Assembly (NCBI GenBank): GCA_011772205.1
Contig: WVZY01000057.1
Location: 70,190 to 134,189 of the forward strand
DNA: 64,000 nt
DNA from: Candidatus Latescibacterota bacterium
GTDB lineage: Bacteria > Krumholzibacteriota > Krumholzibacteriia > WVZY01
Direction: 5' to 3'
The position numbers were made by a program, and so were the translations under genes. The notes beneath the pieces are model-generated. The model was not told the origin of the DNA, made no database searches, and saw nothing but the letters and a program-made list of their open reading frames with translations. Shown here one piece after another: positions 1-11,145 of this stretch (position 1 is the stretch's first letter; every line of letters starts with the position of its first letter).

Positions 1-123
1 GCCCGCTTCGGTCGGCTTCCCGCCTGCGGCGGAGGATCCTCGCTCGCTCCGCGTAACGGTTCGTCACCCCCGCAGAGCCTCCTGTATGCTCCGCGCGATA
101 GCCCCCGCACCCCCACGGAGCCT
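1..123. repeat. Dispersed palindromic repeat family R1, copy 1 (cut by window edge)
   Basis: Positions 27-71 are identical over 45 bases to 38812-38856, and weaker similarity continues on the right to about position 110. A degenerate inverted end (CCCCACGGAGCC) lies at 112-123. The sequence is GC-rich, contains GGATCC in the core and codes for nothing convincing. It is probably an intergenic interspersed element. Its left end is outside the window. Confidence 0.7.
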
Positions 124-540
124 GCCCGCTTCGCCTCCAGGCGGTGATTCGTCACTCCGATCACGCATCATTCCAGCTCGCTTGTCCAGCGCTGCGAAAA
201 CGTGCTGAGCGCTGTCTACACATTCGAATTGGGGTGTTTGGGTGTCCTGAAATTCGCTTGACAGGGGGTGAAAATACGGGTAATTTGCCATGAAGGCTTT
301 TTGTGAAAATTAGCACAAGAGCGGCTTCCGGAACCAGAGGGTCATCAACCCGGATACTGCGTATCTGGTTTACTTATAAAAAATTAACGAGGCACATCGC
401 ACCTGTTGATACATCCCTCGCGTTTCCGATTCCCTGCAATTTTCTGCACGGTCGCCCCGGGAGGTGGGGCGGCGTTGCCTTGCATTTGATGAAGGAAGTA
501 AACGAGTAAGCTTCGTGTCCGCATTCAGAGGATCGCAGTC
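124..540. other. Intergenic leader upstream of the nuo operon
   Basis: No convincing gene was found here. The short open frames in this stretch lack ribosome binding sites and recognisable products. A TATAAA at 375-380 could be a -10 element for the nuo operon, but I see no good -35 at the right distance. The stretch 440-480 is GC-rich and could fold in the leader RNA. Confidence 0.4.
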
Positions 541-903
541 ATGCTGGCCGCTTCCAAATATGCACCGGTGGTTCTTCTTTTCGTGATCGCCCTCGCCATT
601 CCTGTGCTCATGATTGGCATCGCCACTATTGTTGGACCACGCAGGCTTGGCGTCAAAAAGAAGGTCCCCTTCGAATGTGGAACCGAACCCATAGGGGACA
701 CCCGGAAGCGCTTTTCCGTACGATTCTTCCTTGTAGCACTCCTATTCATCGTCTTCGATGTCGAGGCGGTCTTTATCTTTCCCTGGGCCGTGCTGTTCAG
801 ACAGCTAGGCCTGTTTGGCTTTATTGAAATGGCCGTCTTCTTGTTCATCCTCATTCTCGGACTCGTCTATGTGTGGAAGAAGGGAGCCCTCGAGTGGGAG
901 TGA
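541..903 (+). CDS. nuoA: NADH-quinone oxidoreductase subunit A
   Basis: This is a 120-residue membrane subunit of respiratory complex I, which oxidises NADH, reduces quinone and pumps protons across the inner membrane. Three hydrophobic helices are visible, at about residues 8-32, 61-82 and 88-111. The family signatures PFECGTEP (about 43-50) and FDVEAVFIFPWA (about 72-83), with their conserved acidic residues, are present. The ATG follows a GAGG-like site. It is the first gene of the nuo operon, and its stop codon lies within the start region of nuoB. Length and motifs are normal for the family, so the call is secure. Confidence 0.97.
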   Translation: MLAASKYAPVVLLFVIALAIPVLMIGIATIVGPRRLGVKKKVPFECGTEPIGDTRKRFSVRFFLVALLFIVFDVEAVFIFPWAVLFRQLGLFGFIEMAVFLFILILGLVYVWKKGALEWE

Positions 904-1397
904 AGGGCCACGCATATGCAAAGGATCAAGCCGGAATCATCACCACCCGGATCGACGAAATTGTCAAGTGGGGCAGGAAATTTTCACTCTGGCCGCTTCC
1001 TTTCGGCACGGCATGCTGCGCGATCGAATATATGGGCGTAGTTGCCAGCGGCTTCGATCTCGCCCGGTTTGGTGCGGAGTTCGTGCGGTTTTCACCTCGC
1101 CAATCCGATCTCCTCCTGGTTGCTGGAACGATCAATTATAAAATCGGGCCCGTCTTGAAACGGATCTATGACCAAATGTGTGAGCCCAAGTGGGTTATCT
1201 CGATGGGGGCTTGCGCGTGCTCCGGCGGTTTCTACGACAACTATGCAGCGATCCAGGGGATCGACCAGATCATACCGGTGGATGTGTTCATACCAGGGTG
1301 CCCGCCGCGCCCCGAGGCCATTCTCGATGCGATCCTAAAGTTGCACGAAAAAATAGATAGGGAACCCGCGAGGAAACAAAAGCGGGTCACCGACTGA
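894..1397 (+). CDS. nuoB: NADH-quinone oxidoreductase subunit B
   Basis: This peripheral complex I subunit carries the terminal [4Fe-4S] cluster N2, which hands electrons to quinone. The ligand motifs are intact: a tandem Cys-Cys in GTACCAIEYM (residues 41-42), the Cys of ACACSGG and the Cys of FIPGCPPRP. I chose GTG at 894 because AGGGAG at 881-886 sits 7 bases upstream; GTG codons at 873 and 900 are alternatives. The product is about 167 residues. The gene overlaps the end of nuoA, which implies translational coupling. With nuoI missing from this operon, the usual electron donor to N2 is not encoded next door. Confidence 0.96.
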   Translation: MGVKGHAYAKDQAGIITTRIDEIVKWGRKFSLWPLPFGTACCAIEYMGVVASGFDLARFGAEFVRFSPRQSDLLLVAGTINYKIGPVLKRIYDQMCEPKWVISMGACACSGGFYDNYAAIQGIDQIIPVDVFIPGCPPRPEAILDAILKLHEKIDREPARKQKRVTD

Positions 1398-1454
1398 TCT
1401 TCAATCGCGTGGACGGCAGCCAAGTCTGCTCGCCGAAATCAAAACGCTCGAGAA

Positions 1455-1973
1455 ATGATGAAGAACGAGTTGGAAAAACTGGATGTCTATCTCAAAGAGC
1501 TCGGCGAAATACACCCGGATGCCGTGGGCAAGGTGGGCCAGGAGGTCGACGATGCCGTGTGGGTTGTCGGCCGTGACCGTGTCCTCGATGTGCTGATCTG
1601 GCTGAAAGACAAAGGATTCGATCTTCTGCTGGATATTGCCGGCGTGGACGGGCTCCATCTGGGAAGAATGGAACGGTTCGAAGTTGTCTACATTCTGTAC
1701 TCGATCAAAGAGAATATCCGCCTTCGTGTGAAAGTGTTTCTCCCGGAAAGTGACCTCAAATTGCCGACCGCGACGGATCTTTGGCAGTCGGCCAATTGGG
1801 CGGAGCGGGAAGTATTCGATATGTTCGGTGTTACCTTCGAGGGGCACCCAAATCTCAAGCGGATTCTCTGTCATCATGAGTTCGAAGGTCACGCCCTGAG
1901 AAAGGACTATCCCATGATGGGCGGTCAGTGGTGCTCGAGCACCCGGGACCTTCGTGAGGATTTGGACGAATGA
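1455..1973 (+). CDS. nuoC: NADH-quinone oxidoreductase subunit C
   Basis: This 172-residue protein is the 30-kDa-type subunit of the complex I hydrophilic arm, which packs against NuoD. The family signature EREVFDMFGVTFEGHPNLKR lies at about residues 115-135, followed by FEGHALRKDYP. It is separate from nuoD, unlike the fused nuoCD of E. coli. Two ATG codons (1455 and 1458) are possible starts. The 57-base gap after nuoB contains nothing recognisable. Length is typical for an unfused NuoC. Confidence 0.96.
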   Translation: MMKNELEKLDVYLKELGEIHPDAVGKVGQEVDDAVWVVGRDRVLDVLIWLKDKGFDLLLDIAGVDGLHLGRMERFEVVYILYSIKENIRLRVKVFLPESDLKLPTATDLWQSANWAEREVFDMFGVTFEGHPNLKRILCHHEFEGHALRKDYPMMGGQWCSSTRDLREDLDE

Positions 1974-2028
1974 TAGACCTGAGCTTCGTCCACCTCAGCA
2001 ATTCATAGACGGAAAAAATAGAACCAGC

Positions 2029-3342
2029 ATGAACGAAAGAGAGAAACAATCATCTGATAGTCCCTTCGGTGTCAATCCGGGCCGGAAAGAAGACATCGCT
2101 GAGGATTTTCCGCGCGAGGAAGGCGGTTTCGGCGTCTCGTTCGAAAGACTCGACGAAATGCTCCTCGAAGACCTCGACACGGAGCCGATGTACATCAACA
2201 TCGGCCCGATCCATCCGGCCACCCACGGGACGTACCGTATATTCTGCAGACTTCAAGGAGAAACGGTCGAGAAAGCCGCGGTGGAGATCGGTTTTCTTCA
2301 TCGGGGATTCGAGAAAATGGTCGAGATAAAACCCTATGGCCAGGTCATCCCATACACAGATCGCCTGAACTACTGCAGCGCGCTGGTGAACAACGTTGCG
2401 TTCTGCAAGACGGTCGAGCGGATGCTGGATCTTACCGTCCCCGAAAGGACCCAGTACATCCGTGTAATCATTATGGAAATCCAGCGGATCATGGACCATA
2501 TGATCTGCTTGGGAGCGGCGCTCGTTGACCTTGGGGCGCTGACCAACTACTGGTACTTTTTCAATGCGCGCGAAAAACTGAACGATGTAATCGAAGCGCT
2601 CACCGGAGCTCGTCTTACCTACTCTTATGTGCGAATCGGCGGCCTTGCGTGGGACCTTCCCACCGGATTCGAATCGAACGTTAACGCTTCCCTCAAAACG
2701 GTTCGCAAGGCGATCCACGACGTCACACGCTTGGTCAAGCGGAACCGCATCTTTCTCGACAGAACGATTGGCGTGGGTGCGACGAGCGGTGAGGAGGCGG
2801 TGAGCTTTGGTTTTACAGGCCCCTGCCTTCGGGCGTCCGGTGTGCCGCACGATCTCAGAAAAGCGCGGCCGTATTACCATTACGACGAGCTCGACTTCGA
2901 TATTCCCATCGGGCAAAACGGCGATTGCTACGACCGGATTTTCGTAAGGATCGAGGAGATGCATCAGAGTCTCAGGATCATCGAGCAGGCCCTGAAAAAG
3001 CTGCCTGGAGGTCCGATCAATGTGGATGACAAGCGGGTGACCCTCCCTCCGAAAGGCAAGGTCCATGGAACGATGGAGGGATTGATCAACCATTTCAAGC
3101 TGGTGATCGAGGGAGTTCAGCCGCCGCCCTGCGAGATCTACGACTCGCTGGAGGCGCCCAATGGAGAATTGGGATTCTATATCATCAGTAATGGAAGCTC
3201 GACTCCGTATCGAATAAAGGTGAGGCCTCCTTGTTTTTACACGATGAACGGATTGAAACGGCTCATCGAAGGCGGAATGGTGGCGGACATCGTTGCAGTT
3301 CTTCCGGGGCTCAATGTCATCGCTGGGGAGCTGGATCGATAA
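2029..3342 (+). CDS. nuoD: NADH-quinone oxidoreductase subunit D
   Basis: This is the 49-kDa-type subunit that forms the quinone-binding pocket together with NuoB. The conserved NIGPIHPATHGTYR segment, carrying the quinone-site histidines, begins near residue 57. It is preceded by a charged, probably disordered N-terminal extension of about 50 residues beginning MNEREKQSSD. I place the start at ATG 2029; an in-frame GTG at 1954 would overlap nuoC and adds implausible sequence. The product is 437 residues and ends in the typical NVIAGELDR. It lies 55 bases after nuoC and 18 bases before nuoE. Confidence 0.96.
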   Translation: MNEREKQSSDSPFGVNPGRKEDIAEDFPREEGGFGVSFERLDEMLLEDLDTEPMYINIGPIHPATHGTYRIFCRLQGETVEKAAVEIGFLHRGFEKMVEIKPYGQVIPYTDRLNYCSALVNNVAFCKTVERMLDLTVPERTQYIRVIIMEIQRIMDHMICLGAALVDLGALTNYWYFFNAREKLNDVIEALTGARLTYSYVRIGGLAWDLPTGFESNVNASLKTVRKAIHDVTRLVKRNRIFLDRTIGVGATSGEEAVSFGFTGPCLRASGVPHDLRKARPYYHYDELDFDIPIGQNGDCYDRIFVRIEEMHQSLRIIEQALKKLPGGPINVDDKRVTLPPKGKVHGTMEGLINHFKLVIEGVQPPPCEIYDSLEAPNGELGFYIISNGSSTPYRIKVRPPCFYTMNGLKRLIEGGMVADIVAVLPGLNVIAGELDR

Positions 3343-3360
3343 ACTGAAGCAGTTTATGAA

Positions 3361-3882
3361 ATGGATAAACAGGTCGCTGAAAAAATCGCATTCAACGAGC
3401 AAAGCGAGCGGCGCTATCAAGAGGCGCTCGAGATGTATCCGACGAAGGAAGCTGCGCTGCTGCCTGTGCTGTGGATAGCCATGGATCAATTTGGTGCTCT
3501 TCCCACCGAAGTGCTCGAGTATGTCTCATCGCGGCTGGATCTCCCACCCGTTCGTGTGTTCAGCGCCGTCGAATTCTATACGATGTTCTACCGAGAGCCC
3601 CGTGGCCGTTATCACATCCAGGTTTGCCGGAATTTGTCCTGCACGCTCCGGGGAAGCGAGCAGTTGATGGGGTTGCTGGAAGGTAAGCTGGGGATTCAAC
3701 CTGGAGAGACGACCGAGGACGGGAACTTCAGCATCGAGACGGCCGAGTGTCTGGGTTCTTGCGGAACGGCCCCGGTGATGAGGGTAAACGACACGTACTA
3801 CGAGGATCTGACAATAGAAAAACTCGAGAAAATTATCGAAGGCTGCCTCGGGGGGCGGAGCTCTTCAGAATTGTTGGGCTAG
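3361..3882 (+). CDS. nuoE: NADH-quinone oxidoreductase subunit E
   Basis: This thioredoxin-fold subunit of the NADH dehydrogenase module holds [2Fe-2S] cluster N1a. The four ligands are visible as C89, C94, C130 and C134, in CRNLSC and ECLGSCG. The N-terminal helical part (about 1-75) contains the family sequence VLEYVSSRLDLPPVRV. Length is 173 residues, normal for the family. The gene ends in TAG, which shows that TAG is used as a stop codon in this genome. It sits between nuoD and nuoF in the operon. Confidence 0.97.
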   Translation: MDKQVAEKIAFNEQSERRYQEALEMYPTKEAALLPVLWIAMDQFGALPTEVLEYVSSRLDLPPVRVFSAVEFYTMFYREPRGRYHIQVCRNLSCTLRGSEQLMGLLEGKLGIQPGETTEDGNFSIETAECLGSCGTAPVMRVNDTYYEDLTIEKLEKIIEGCLGGRSSSELLG

Positions 3883-3929
3883 GCGCCTGCGCTATCTACG
3901 GGTTCAGCGCCTGAATTCGAGGACGATCG

Positions 3930-5222
3930 ATGTCCAAGAAAATATTGAGCGCCAATTTCGATCTACCAGACTCCCATGCACTGCGCGTGTACGAGGAAAC
4001 GGGCGGGTACCGGGCTATCCGCAAGATACTTGGAACTCCCGGAGACGAGATCATAGAAGAGGTAAAGAAGTCGGGGCTCCGCGGAAGGGGCGGTGCCGGA
4101 TTTCCAGCGGGTGTTAAGTGGGGTTTCGTGCCCAAGGATACGGATCAACCCAAGTACCTTTGCGTGAATGCGGATGAGGGTGAACCCGGTACATTCAAAG
4201 ATCGCCAGATCATGGAACAGAATCCGCACATGCTGATCGAGGGGATCCTGATTTGCTCCTACGCCGTTGGAATCGAAAGAGCGTATGTTTACGTTCGCGG
4301 GGAGTATGTATTCCAGATTCAACGGCTAGCTGCGGCGATAGCGGAAGCTTACGGCAGCGGCTATCTCGGGAAGAATATCCTCGGCTCCGATTTCAACCTG
4401 GATGTGGTGATCCACCGGGGCGCGGGTGCATATATCTGCGGTGAGGAAACCGGGCTCATCGAGTCCCTCGAAGGCAAAAAAGGTCAACCGCGAGCCAAAC
4501 CCCCTTTTCCGGCCGTCGTAGGGGCATTTGGATGTCCGACGGTCGTCAACAATGTGGAAACGCTTTCTTCGCTTCCATTCATCATCAATGAGGGAGCGTC
4601 CGCCTATGCCGCGATCGGCACGGCGAAAAGCACGGGCACGATGCTGTTCTCGGTGAGCGGAATGGTCGAAAAACCGGGAGTCTACGAGGAAGCGTTCGGC
4701 GTCAATCTCGTGGAATTCATCGAAGAGCGGGCGGGCGGCGTTCTCGGAGGCAAGGCCCTCAAGGCGGTTATCCCCGGCGGGTCCTCGGCACCGATTCTCA
4801 CCGCTGACGAAGCGCGGAACACCGTGCTGGATTACGAAGCACTTGCCGAAGCTGGATCGATGCTCGGCTCCGGAGCCATTATCGTTCTCAGCGAAGACGT
4901 ATGTATCGTCAAAGCGCTCCAGGTCATCACCCGCTTTTATTCGCACGAGTCATGCGGGCAGTGCCCCCCCTGCAGGCATGGAACGTATTGGCTTGCCAGG
5001 ATCGCAGATCGAATCGAAAACGGGCGGGGAGAGCCGGATGATATCGACCTCCTGCTGAGCATCTGCCCCGAAATGATGGGCAGGACGATCTGCGTGCTGT
5101 GCGATGCAGCGGCGATGCCGACGGAGAGCTATGTGAAGAAGTTTCGAGAGGAATTCGAGGAGCACATTCGATTGAAAAAGTGCCCTATGGACGGGGCACC
5201 TCGGCTTCTGGGTATCGAGTGA
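3930..5222 (+). CDS. nuoF: NADH-quinone oxidoreductase subunit F (NADH- and FMN-binding)
   Basis: NuoF binds NADH and FMN and is the entry point for electrons into complex I. The glycine-rich GRGGAGFPAGVKWGF near residues 53-67 and GAYICGEETGL are the FMN/NADH-binding signatures. The ligands of [4Fe-4S] cluster N3 are C342, C345, C348 and C388. At 430 residues it has the normal length. It starts 47 bases after nuoE and lies 22 bases before nuoG. Nothing is missing, so the NADH-oxidising module looks complete. Confidence 0.98.
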   Translation: MSKKILSANFDLPDSHALRVYEETGGYRAIRKILGTPGDEIIEEVKKSGLRGRGGAGFPAGVKWGFVPKDTDQPKYLCVNADEGEPGTFKDRQIMEQNPHMLIEGILICSYAVGIERAYVYVRGEYVFQIQRLAAAIAEAYGSGYLGKNILGSDFNLDVVIHRGAGAYICGEETGLIESLEGKKGQPRAKPPFPAVVGAFGCPTVVNNVETLSSLPFIINEGASAYAAIGTAKSTGTMLFSVSGMVEKPGVYEEAFGVNLVEFIEERAGGVLGGKALKAVIPGGSSAPILTADEARNTVLDYEALAEAGSMLGSGAIIVLSEDVCIVKALQVITRFYSHESCGQCPPCRHGTYWLARIADRIENGRGEPDDIDLLLSICPEMMGRTICVLCDAAAMPTESYVKKFREEFEEHIRLKKCPMDGAPRLLGIE

Positions 5223-5244
5223 TTGAAGAGAGAACCGGAGAGGA

Positions 5245-6867
5245 ATGAGCATCAGCATAAAAATAGACGGCAAAACATACGACGTTCCCGAGGGAGGCCG
5301 CCTGATCGATGTCTGCCATGACGTGGGAATCGAGATTCCACATTTCTGTTACCATCCGGGCCTCGGACCCGATGGGAATTGCAGGATGTGTCAGGTGGAG
5401 CTCATTACGGGTCGCGGGCCAATACTCGCCATTTCGTGTAAGACGACTGTAACCGATGGAATGGAAGTAGTCACAAGCAGCGAACGTATAAAGCAGGTGC
5501 GCGCGTCGGTGGAAGAATTCCTTCTTTTGGATCATCCTCTCGATTGCCCAATATGCGACAAAGCCGGAGAGTGCACGCTCCAGGATTACTACTATGAGTA
5601 CGATCTCCAGGACAGCCGCATGAAATTTCCCAGGGAGAAAAAGCGGAAGGCAATCGTCCTGGGGGAAACGCTCGTCCTCGATCAGGAGCGGTGCATTCTG
5701 TGCAATCGTTGCGTTCGCTTTCTCAGCGACATCGCGGGTAAGGAGGAACTGTTCATTGCCGGAAGAGGGCATGAATCCTACCTCACCACATTTCCTGGTA
5801 GGGAGGTGACCAGCCCTTATTCGCTCAATACTGTGGATCTCTGCCCAGTGGGTGCGCTCACGAGCCGTGATTTTCGCTTCTCTTCCCCCACGTGGTTTCT
5901 GTCGCGGAGTCCATCGGTGTGCAATACGTGTTCGCGAGGCTGCAACATAGAAATCGATCACAAGAGCGGAAAAATCCATCGCCTGCGTCCCAGGCACAAT
6001 GAGAGCGTGAACAGCTACTGGATGTGCGATGAAGGGCGGCTGAATTATAAGTTCGTGAATGAAAACCGGCTAAAGGAATTCAAGGTGACGAGAGGGGGCA
6101 AGAAGGTTGCAGCTTCGAGTGAAACCGCGGTGCGGGAAATTCTCTCTGCACTCCGCCCTGCGGGGTCGGGGACTCCCGGAAGCAGTTCGGAAGCGGCAGC
6201 CGGTGAGATTCTCATTCTGGCTTCCCTTACTTGCACGATCGAGGAACTCTTCCTTCTCAAAAAGCTCAATGGGATCTTGACGGCCGCAAATCTGTATGCC
6301 GTTCGCCATGTCCCTGACGGTGAGGAAGACAATATCCTCCGGAAGGCGGATCGGCACCCAAACCTCAAATCAGCAGAACTGCTCGAGCTTTCTATTGTCG
6401 ATCTCAGGGAAGATGGCGCGGGAACCGGGATGAGCGACATCGAAGGAATCTTGTCCCGGGGCTGCACGCTATTGTGCGTCGGATTCAACTACGGTATATC
6501 GAAGGCGCTTCTCGATGTGTTTTCGCGCGCGCGGACGGCAATCATCGCAGCAGCATGCGAAACTCCTCTAATGGATAAAGCAACCATTGTAGTGCCGGCA
6601 CTCACATTTTCCGAGAAAGAGGGTCTCGTTATCAATTTCCAAGGTCATATCCAGCGGTTGCACACCGCTTTGGCACCGCAAGGTGAGAGCATGAACGAAT
6701 GGAAGCTCGTCAACAATCTGATCTCAATGCTCGACGCCTCCAAAAGCTTTGAGAACATCACGGAAGTGCGGAGAGCCGTCCGTGAGGAGGAATCGGCGTT
6801 CGCCGGCGTGGATTTGAACGCGATCGGGCTGACCGGTGTCCGGATCGAGAGTCTTCCCATCGGGTGA
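5245..6867 (+). CDS. nuoG: NADH-quinone oxidoreductase subunit G (short form)
   Basis: This iron-sulfur subunit relays electrons from NuoE/F toward NuoI. The N-terminal [2Fe-2S] ligands are C35, C46, C49 and C65. Next come H97, C101, C104 and C110 for a His-Cys3 [4Fe-4S] cluster, then CILCNRC with CPVG for a further cluster, and CNTCSRGC near residues 222-229, the N7-like motif at the start of the molybdopterin-fold domain. The protein is 540 residues, shorter than the 700-900 residues common in proteobacteria, so the C-terminal inactive molybdopterin-type domain is reduced. GAGAGGAA precedes the ATG. Its TGA overlaps the GTG of nuoH. Confidence 0.95.
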   Translation: MSISIKIDGKTYDVPEGGRLIDVCHDVGIEIPHFCYHPGLGPDGNCRMCQVELITGRGPILAISCKTTVTDGMEVVTSSERIKQVRASVEEFLLLDHPLDCPICDKAGECTLQDYYYEYDLQDSRMKFPREKKRKAIVLGETLVLDQERCILCNRCVRFLSDIAGKEELFIAGRGHESYLTTFPGREVTSPYSLNTVDLCPVGALTSRDFRFSSPTWFLSRSPSVCNTCSRGCNIEIDHKSGKIHRLRPRHNESVNSYWMCDEGRLNYKFVNENRLKEFKVTRGGKKVAASSETAVREILSALRPAGSGTPGSSSEAAAGEILILASLTCTIEELFLLKKLNGILTAANLYAVRHVPDGEEDNILRKADRHPNLKSAELLELSIVDLREDGAGTGMSDIEGILSRGCTLLCVGFNYGISKALLDVFSRARTAIIAAACETPLMDKATIVVPALTFSEKEGLVINFQGHIQRLHTALAPQGESMNEWKLVNNLISMLDASKSFENITEVRRAVREEESAFAGVDLNAIGLTGVRIESLPIG

Positions 6868-8180
6868 ACCTTGAACTCCTGGAAGGGTGTACCAGGGAGA
6901 TGGCAGAAAATCTCATCATTATAGCCAAGACACTTTTTGTCATCGCGATGGCATTTGGGTTTCTGCTCGTGGTCATTTGGTTCGAGAGGAAAGGCAGCGC
7001 GTTTATCCAGGACAGGGTAGGACCAAACCGAGCCGCTATATTGGGTGTCAGACTCGCAGGATTCATCCAGAACTTCGCCGATGTCACCAAACTGATCATG
7101 AAAGAAATGTTCATTCCCGGCGAAGTGAACCGCATCTATTTCATCCTGGCCCCCTTCATCGGATTCACTTTCATTCTCACGTCTTTCGCCGTCATTCCTT
7201 TCGCCGATAACTTGAGAATCGGCGGGTTCGACATTCCAATGCAAGTGGCGGACTTGAACGTGGGTGTTCTGTACATACTTGCTATCACGTCACTGAACGT
7301 ATACGGAATCGTCCTGGCGGGGTGGTCCTCGAACAACAAGTTTTCTCTTCTTGGAGGTCTCCGTTCCACCGCTCAGATGATTAGTTACGAGATTCCACTG
7401 GGGCTGTCGATCGTCGGCATCTTCATGGTCTTTGGATCGCTCCATCTCAACGAGATCGTCCGGGCCCAGGGAGAGCTCTTGTTCGGATTTCTCCCTCGTT
7501 GGGGGATATTCGTTCAGCCGCTGGGATTTATCATTTTCATTTCCGCGGCCTACGCGGAGGCGAACCGAACGCCGTTCGATATACCGGAGGGCGAATCGGA
7601 GATCGTTGCGGGTTACCATGTCGAATACAGCGGTATGCGTTTCGCCCTGTTCTATATGGGCGAGTACATCGCTCTCGTTCTCTCATCCGCTCTCGTTGTC
7701 ACGCTCTTTTTCGGCGGCTGGCAGATACCATATCTCGATACGTCGGATCTCATCCGTCATGCGTCTGTCGTATTGAAAGTGCTGCTCCTGGGGGGTGCTG
7801 CCATGTCACTGGCCGCAGCAATAGCATTTATAGGTTACGCGAAGAGACTCAAGGGAACTTGGGGTGACATCCATGACCGCGAGGGACATGTCCTCACGAC
7901 ATTCGCAGTTCTGGCGCTTGCCGTTTTTCTGGTAGTTCTATTTTGGCTCTGGAACGTTGAGTTCCCCGATTGGGCCGCGAGAACGATAGCGCTGATCTCT
8001 CAGGTGGGGATGTTTTTGATCAAGGTGCTTTTCTTTGGTTGGCTTTTTATATGGGTGAGATGGACCCTCCCCCGGTTCCGGTACGATCAGCTGATGGGTT
8101 TGGGGTGGAAGGCGCTGATACCTCTGTCTTTCATCAATATATTGATCTCCGGGCTGGTGATTCTTCTCGTGCAGAGGTGA
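6864..8180 (+). CDS. nuoH: NADH-quinone oxidoreductase subunit H (enlarged)
   Basis: NuoH is the membrane subunit at the junction with the peripheral arm and lines the quinone channel. Family motifs are present: IWFERKGSAFIQDRVGPNR, EANRTPFDIPEGESEIVAGYH and the C-terminal WTLPRFRYDQLMGLGWK. It has 438 residues against about 325 in E. coli. Much of the extra length is hydrophobic sequence between FFGGW (about residue 283) and the final RYDQ motif (about residue 400), including extra predicted helices. GTG at 6864 overlaps the nuoG stop; ATG at 6900 is an alternative. The gene expected next, nuoI, is missing. Confidence 0.95.
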   Translation: MNLELLEGCTREMAENLIIIAKTLFVIAMAFGFLLVVIWFERKGSAFIQDRVGPNRAAILGVRLAGFIQNFADVTKLIMKEMFIPGEVNRIYFILAPFIGFTFILTSFAVIPFADNLRIGGFDIPMQVADLNVGVLYILAITSLNVYGIVLAGWSSNNKFSLLGGLRSTAQMISYEIPLGLSIVGIFMVFGSLHLNEIVRAQGELLFGFLPRWGIFVQPLGFIIFISAAYAEANRTPFDIPEGESEIVAGYHVEYSGMRFALFYMGEYIALVLSSALVVTLFFGGWQIPYLDTSDLIRHASVVLKVLLLGGAAMSLAAAIAFIGYAKRLKGTWGDIHDREGHVLTTFAVLALAVFLVVLFWLWNVEFPDWAARTIALISQVGMFLIKVLFFGWLFIWVRWTLPRFRYDQLMGLGWKALIPLSFINILISGLVILLVQR

Positions 8181-8238
8181 ACGTGAAGAGTGGATTTCTG
8201 TTGTTTCAGCCGAATGGATTACATGCACTGCTGAGGGA

Positions 8239-8736
8239 ATGATGGAAGCTGTTGCCTTTTATATAATCGCCGCCATCGCTGTCTTTGGCGCGCTTCTCAT
8301 GATAACGCGCCGCAATCCCCTTGCTGGAGCGTTTTCGCTCGTAGTGAGTCTGATCGCACTGGCCGGTATTTATGCAATGCTGCGTGCGGAACTAATTTTC
8401 ATCCTTCAGATTCTTGTTTACGCGGGGGCGATCATGGTGCTCGTGATCTTTACGATCATGCTCCTAAATCTGAGGGAAGAAGAGTTGGAGGAACCGCCGG
8501 CAGGAAAGATCAAGACTCTCATCATCCTCGCCGCCGTCGCTTTTGGGTGTTACGGAATTATTAAGGTGCTGTCCGGAGCGCCCGATGAAGTTCCACGGGT
8601 ACCGGAAAATTTTGGCAGCGTTGAGAAAGTCGGCGAGCTGATGCTGACTTCGTACCTCTATCCATTCGAAATAATCTCCGTCGTTCTTTTGGTGGCGATC
8701 GTCGGTGTTGTGCTTTTGGCGAAAAAGGTAATCTGA
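8239..8736 (+). CDS. nuoJ: NADH-quinone oxidoreductase subunit J
   Basis: This 165-residue membrane subunit has five hydrophobic helices. The family region [26 protein letters not shown] lies at about residues 55-80; it contains the pi-bulge helix that links the quinone site to the proton channels. It begins 58 bases after nuoH, exactly where nuoI normally separates H from J. Its TGA overlaps the ATG of nuoK (TGATG), so the two are translationally coupled. Length is close to the family norm. Confidence 0.96.
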   Translation: MMEAVAFYIIAAIAVFGALLMITRRNPLAGAFSLVVSLIALAGIYAMLRAELIFILQILVYAGAIMVLVIFTIMLLNLREEELEEPPAGKIKTLIILAAVAFGCYGIIKVLSGAPDEVPRVPENFGSVEKVGELMLTSYLYPFEIISVVLLVAIVGVVLLAKKVI

Positions 8737-9038
8737 TGATAACGCTGGACCATTATCTCTATTTGAGCGCGATACTTTTTTTCATTGGGGTTTTCGGCGT
8801 CCTGTTTCGGCGGAATCTCATTGTGATTCTCATGTCAATCGAACTCATGCTGAACGCGGTGAACCTATCATTCATCGCCTTCTCCCGATATACAGCGAGT
8901 ATGGACGGTCACGTGTTCGCGTTTTTCGTAATGGCTGTGGCAGCCGCAGAGGCGGGCATAGGACTCGCAATTCTTGTGATGCTCTTTAGAAACCGAAGAA
9001 CCGTCCAGGCGGATGACCTGACCTTGATGAGAGATTGA
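8736..9038 (+). CDS. nuoK: NADH-quinone oxidoreductase subunit K
   Basis: This 100-residue subunit has three transmembrane helices and is homologous to MrpC of cation antiporters. Visible family residues include the [29 protein letters not shown] stretch (about 18-46), with the conserved membrane Glu in IELMLN, and a second buried Glu in [11 protein letters not shown]. The start overlaps the nuoJ stop. Length is exactly that of the family. It lies 7 bases before nuoL. Confidence 0.97.
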   Translation: MITLDHYLYLSAILFFIGVFGVLFRRNLIVILMSIELMLNAVNLSFIAFSRYTASMDGHVFAFFVMAVAAAEAGIGLAILVMLFRNRRTVQADDLTLMRD

Positions 9039-9045
9039 GCAACAT

Positions 9046-11144
<2,099 letters not shown>

Positions 11145-11145
<1 letters not shown>

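Noticed and set aside
64-509. Two short open frames upstream of nuoA
   Set aside because: They lack ribosome sites, one lies in repeat R1, and the products look random.
2050-3489. Long open frame (479 codons) on the minus strand opposite nuoD
   Set aside because: It is antisense to a clearly conserved gene and its product shows no family features.
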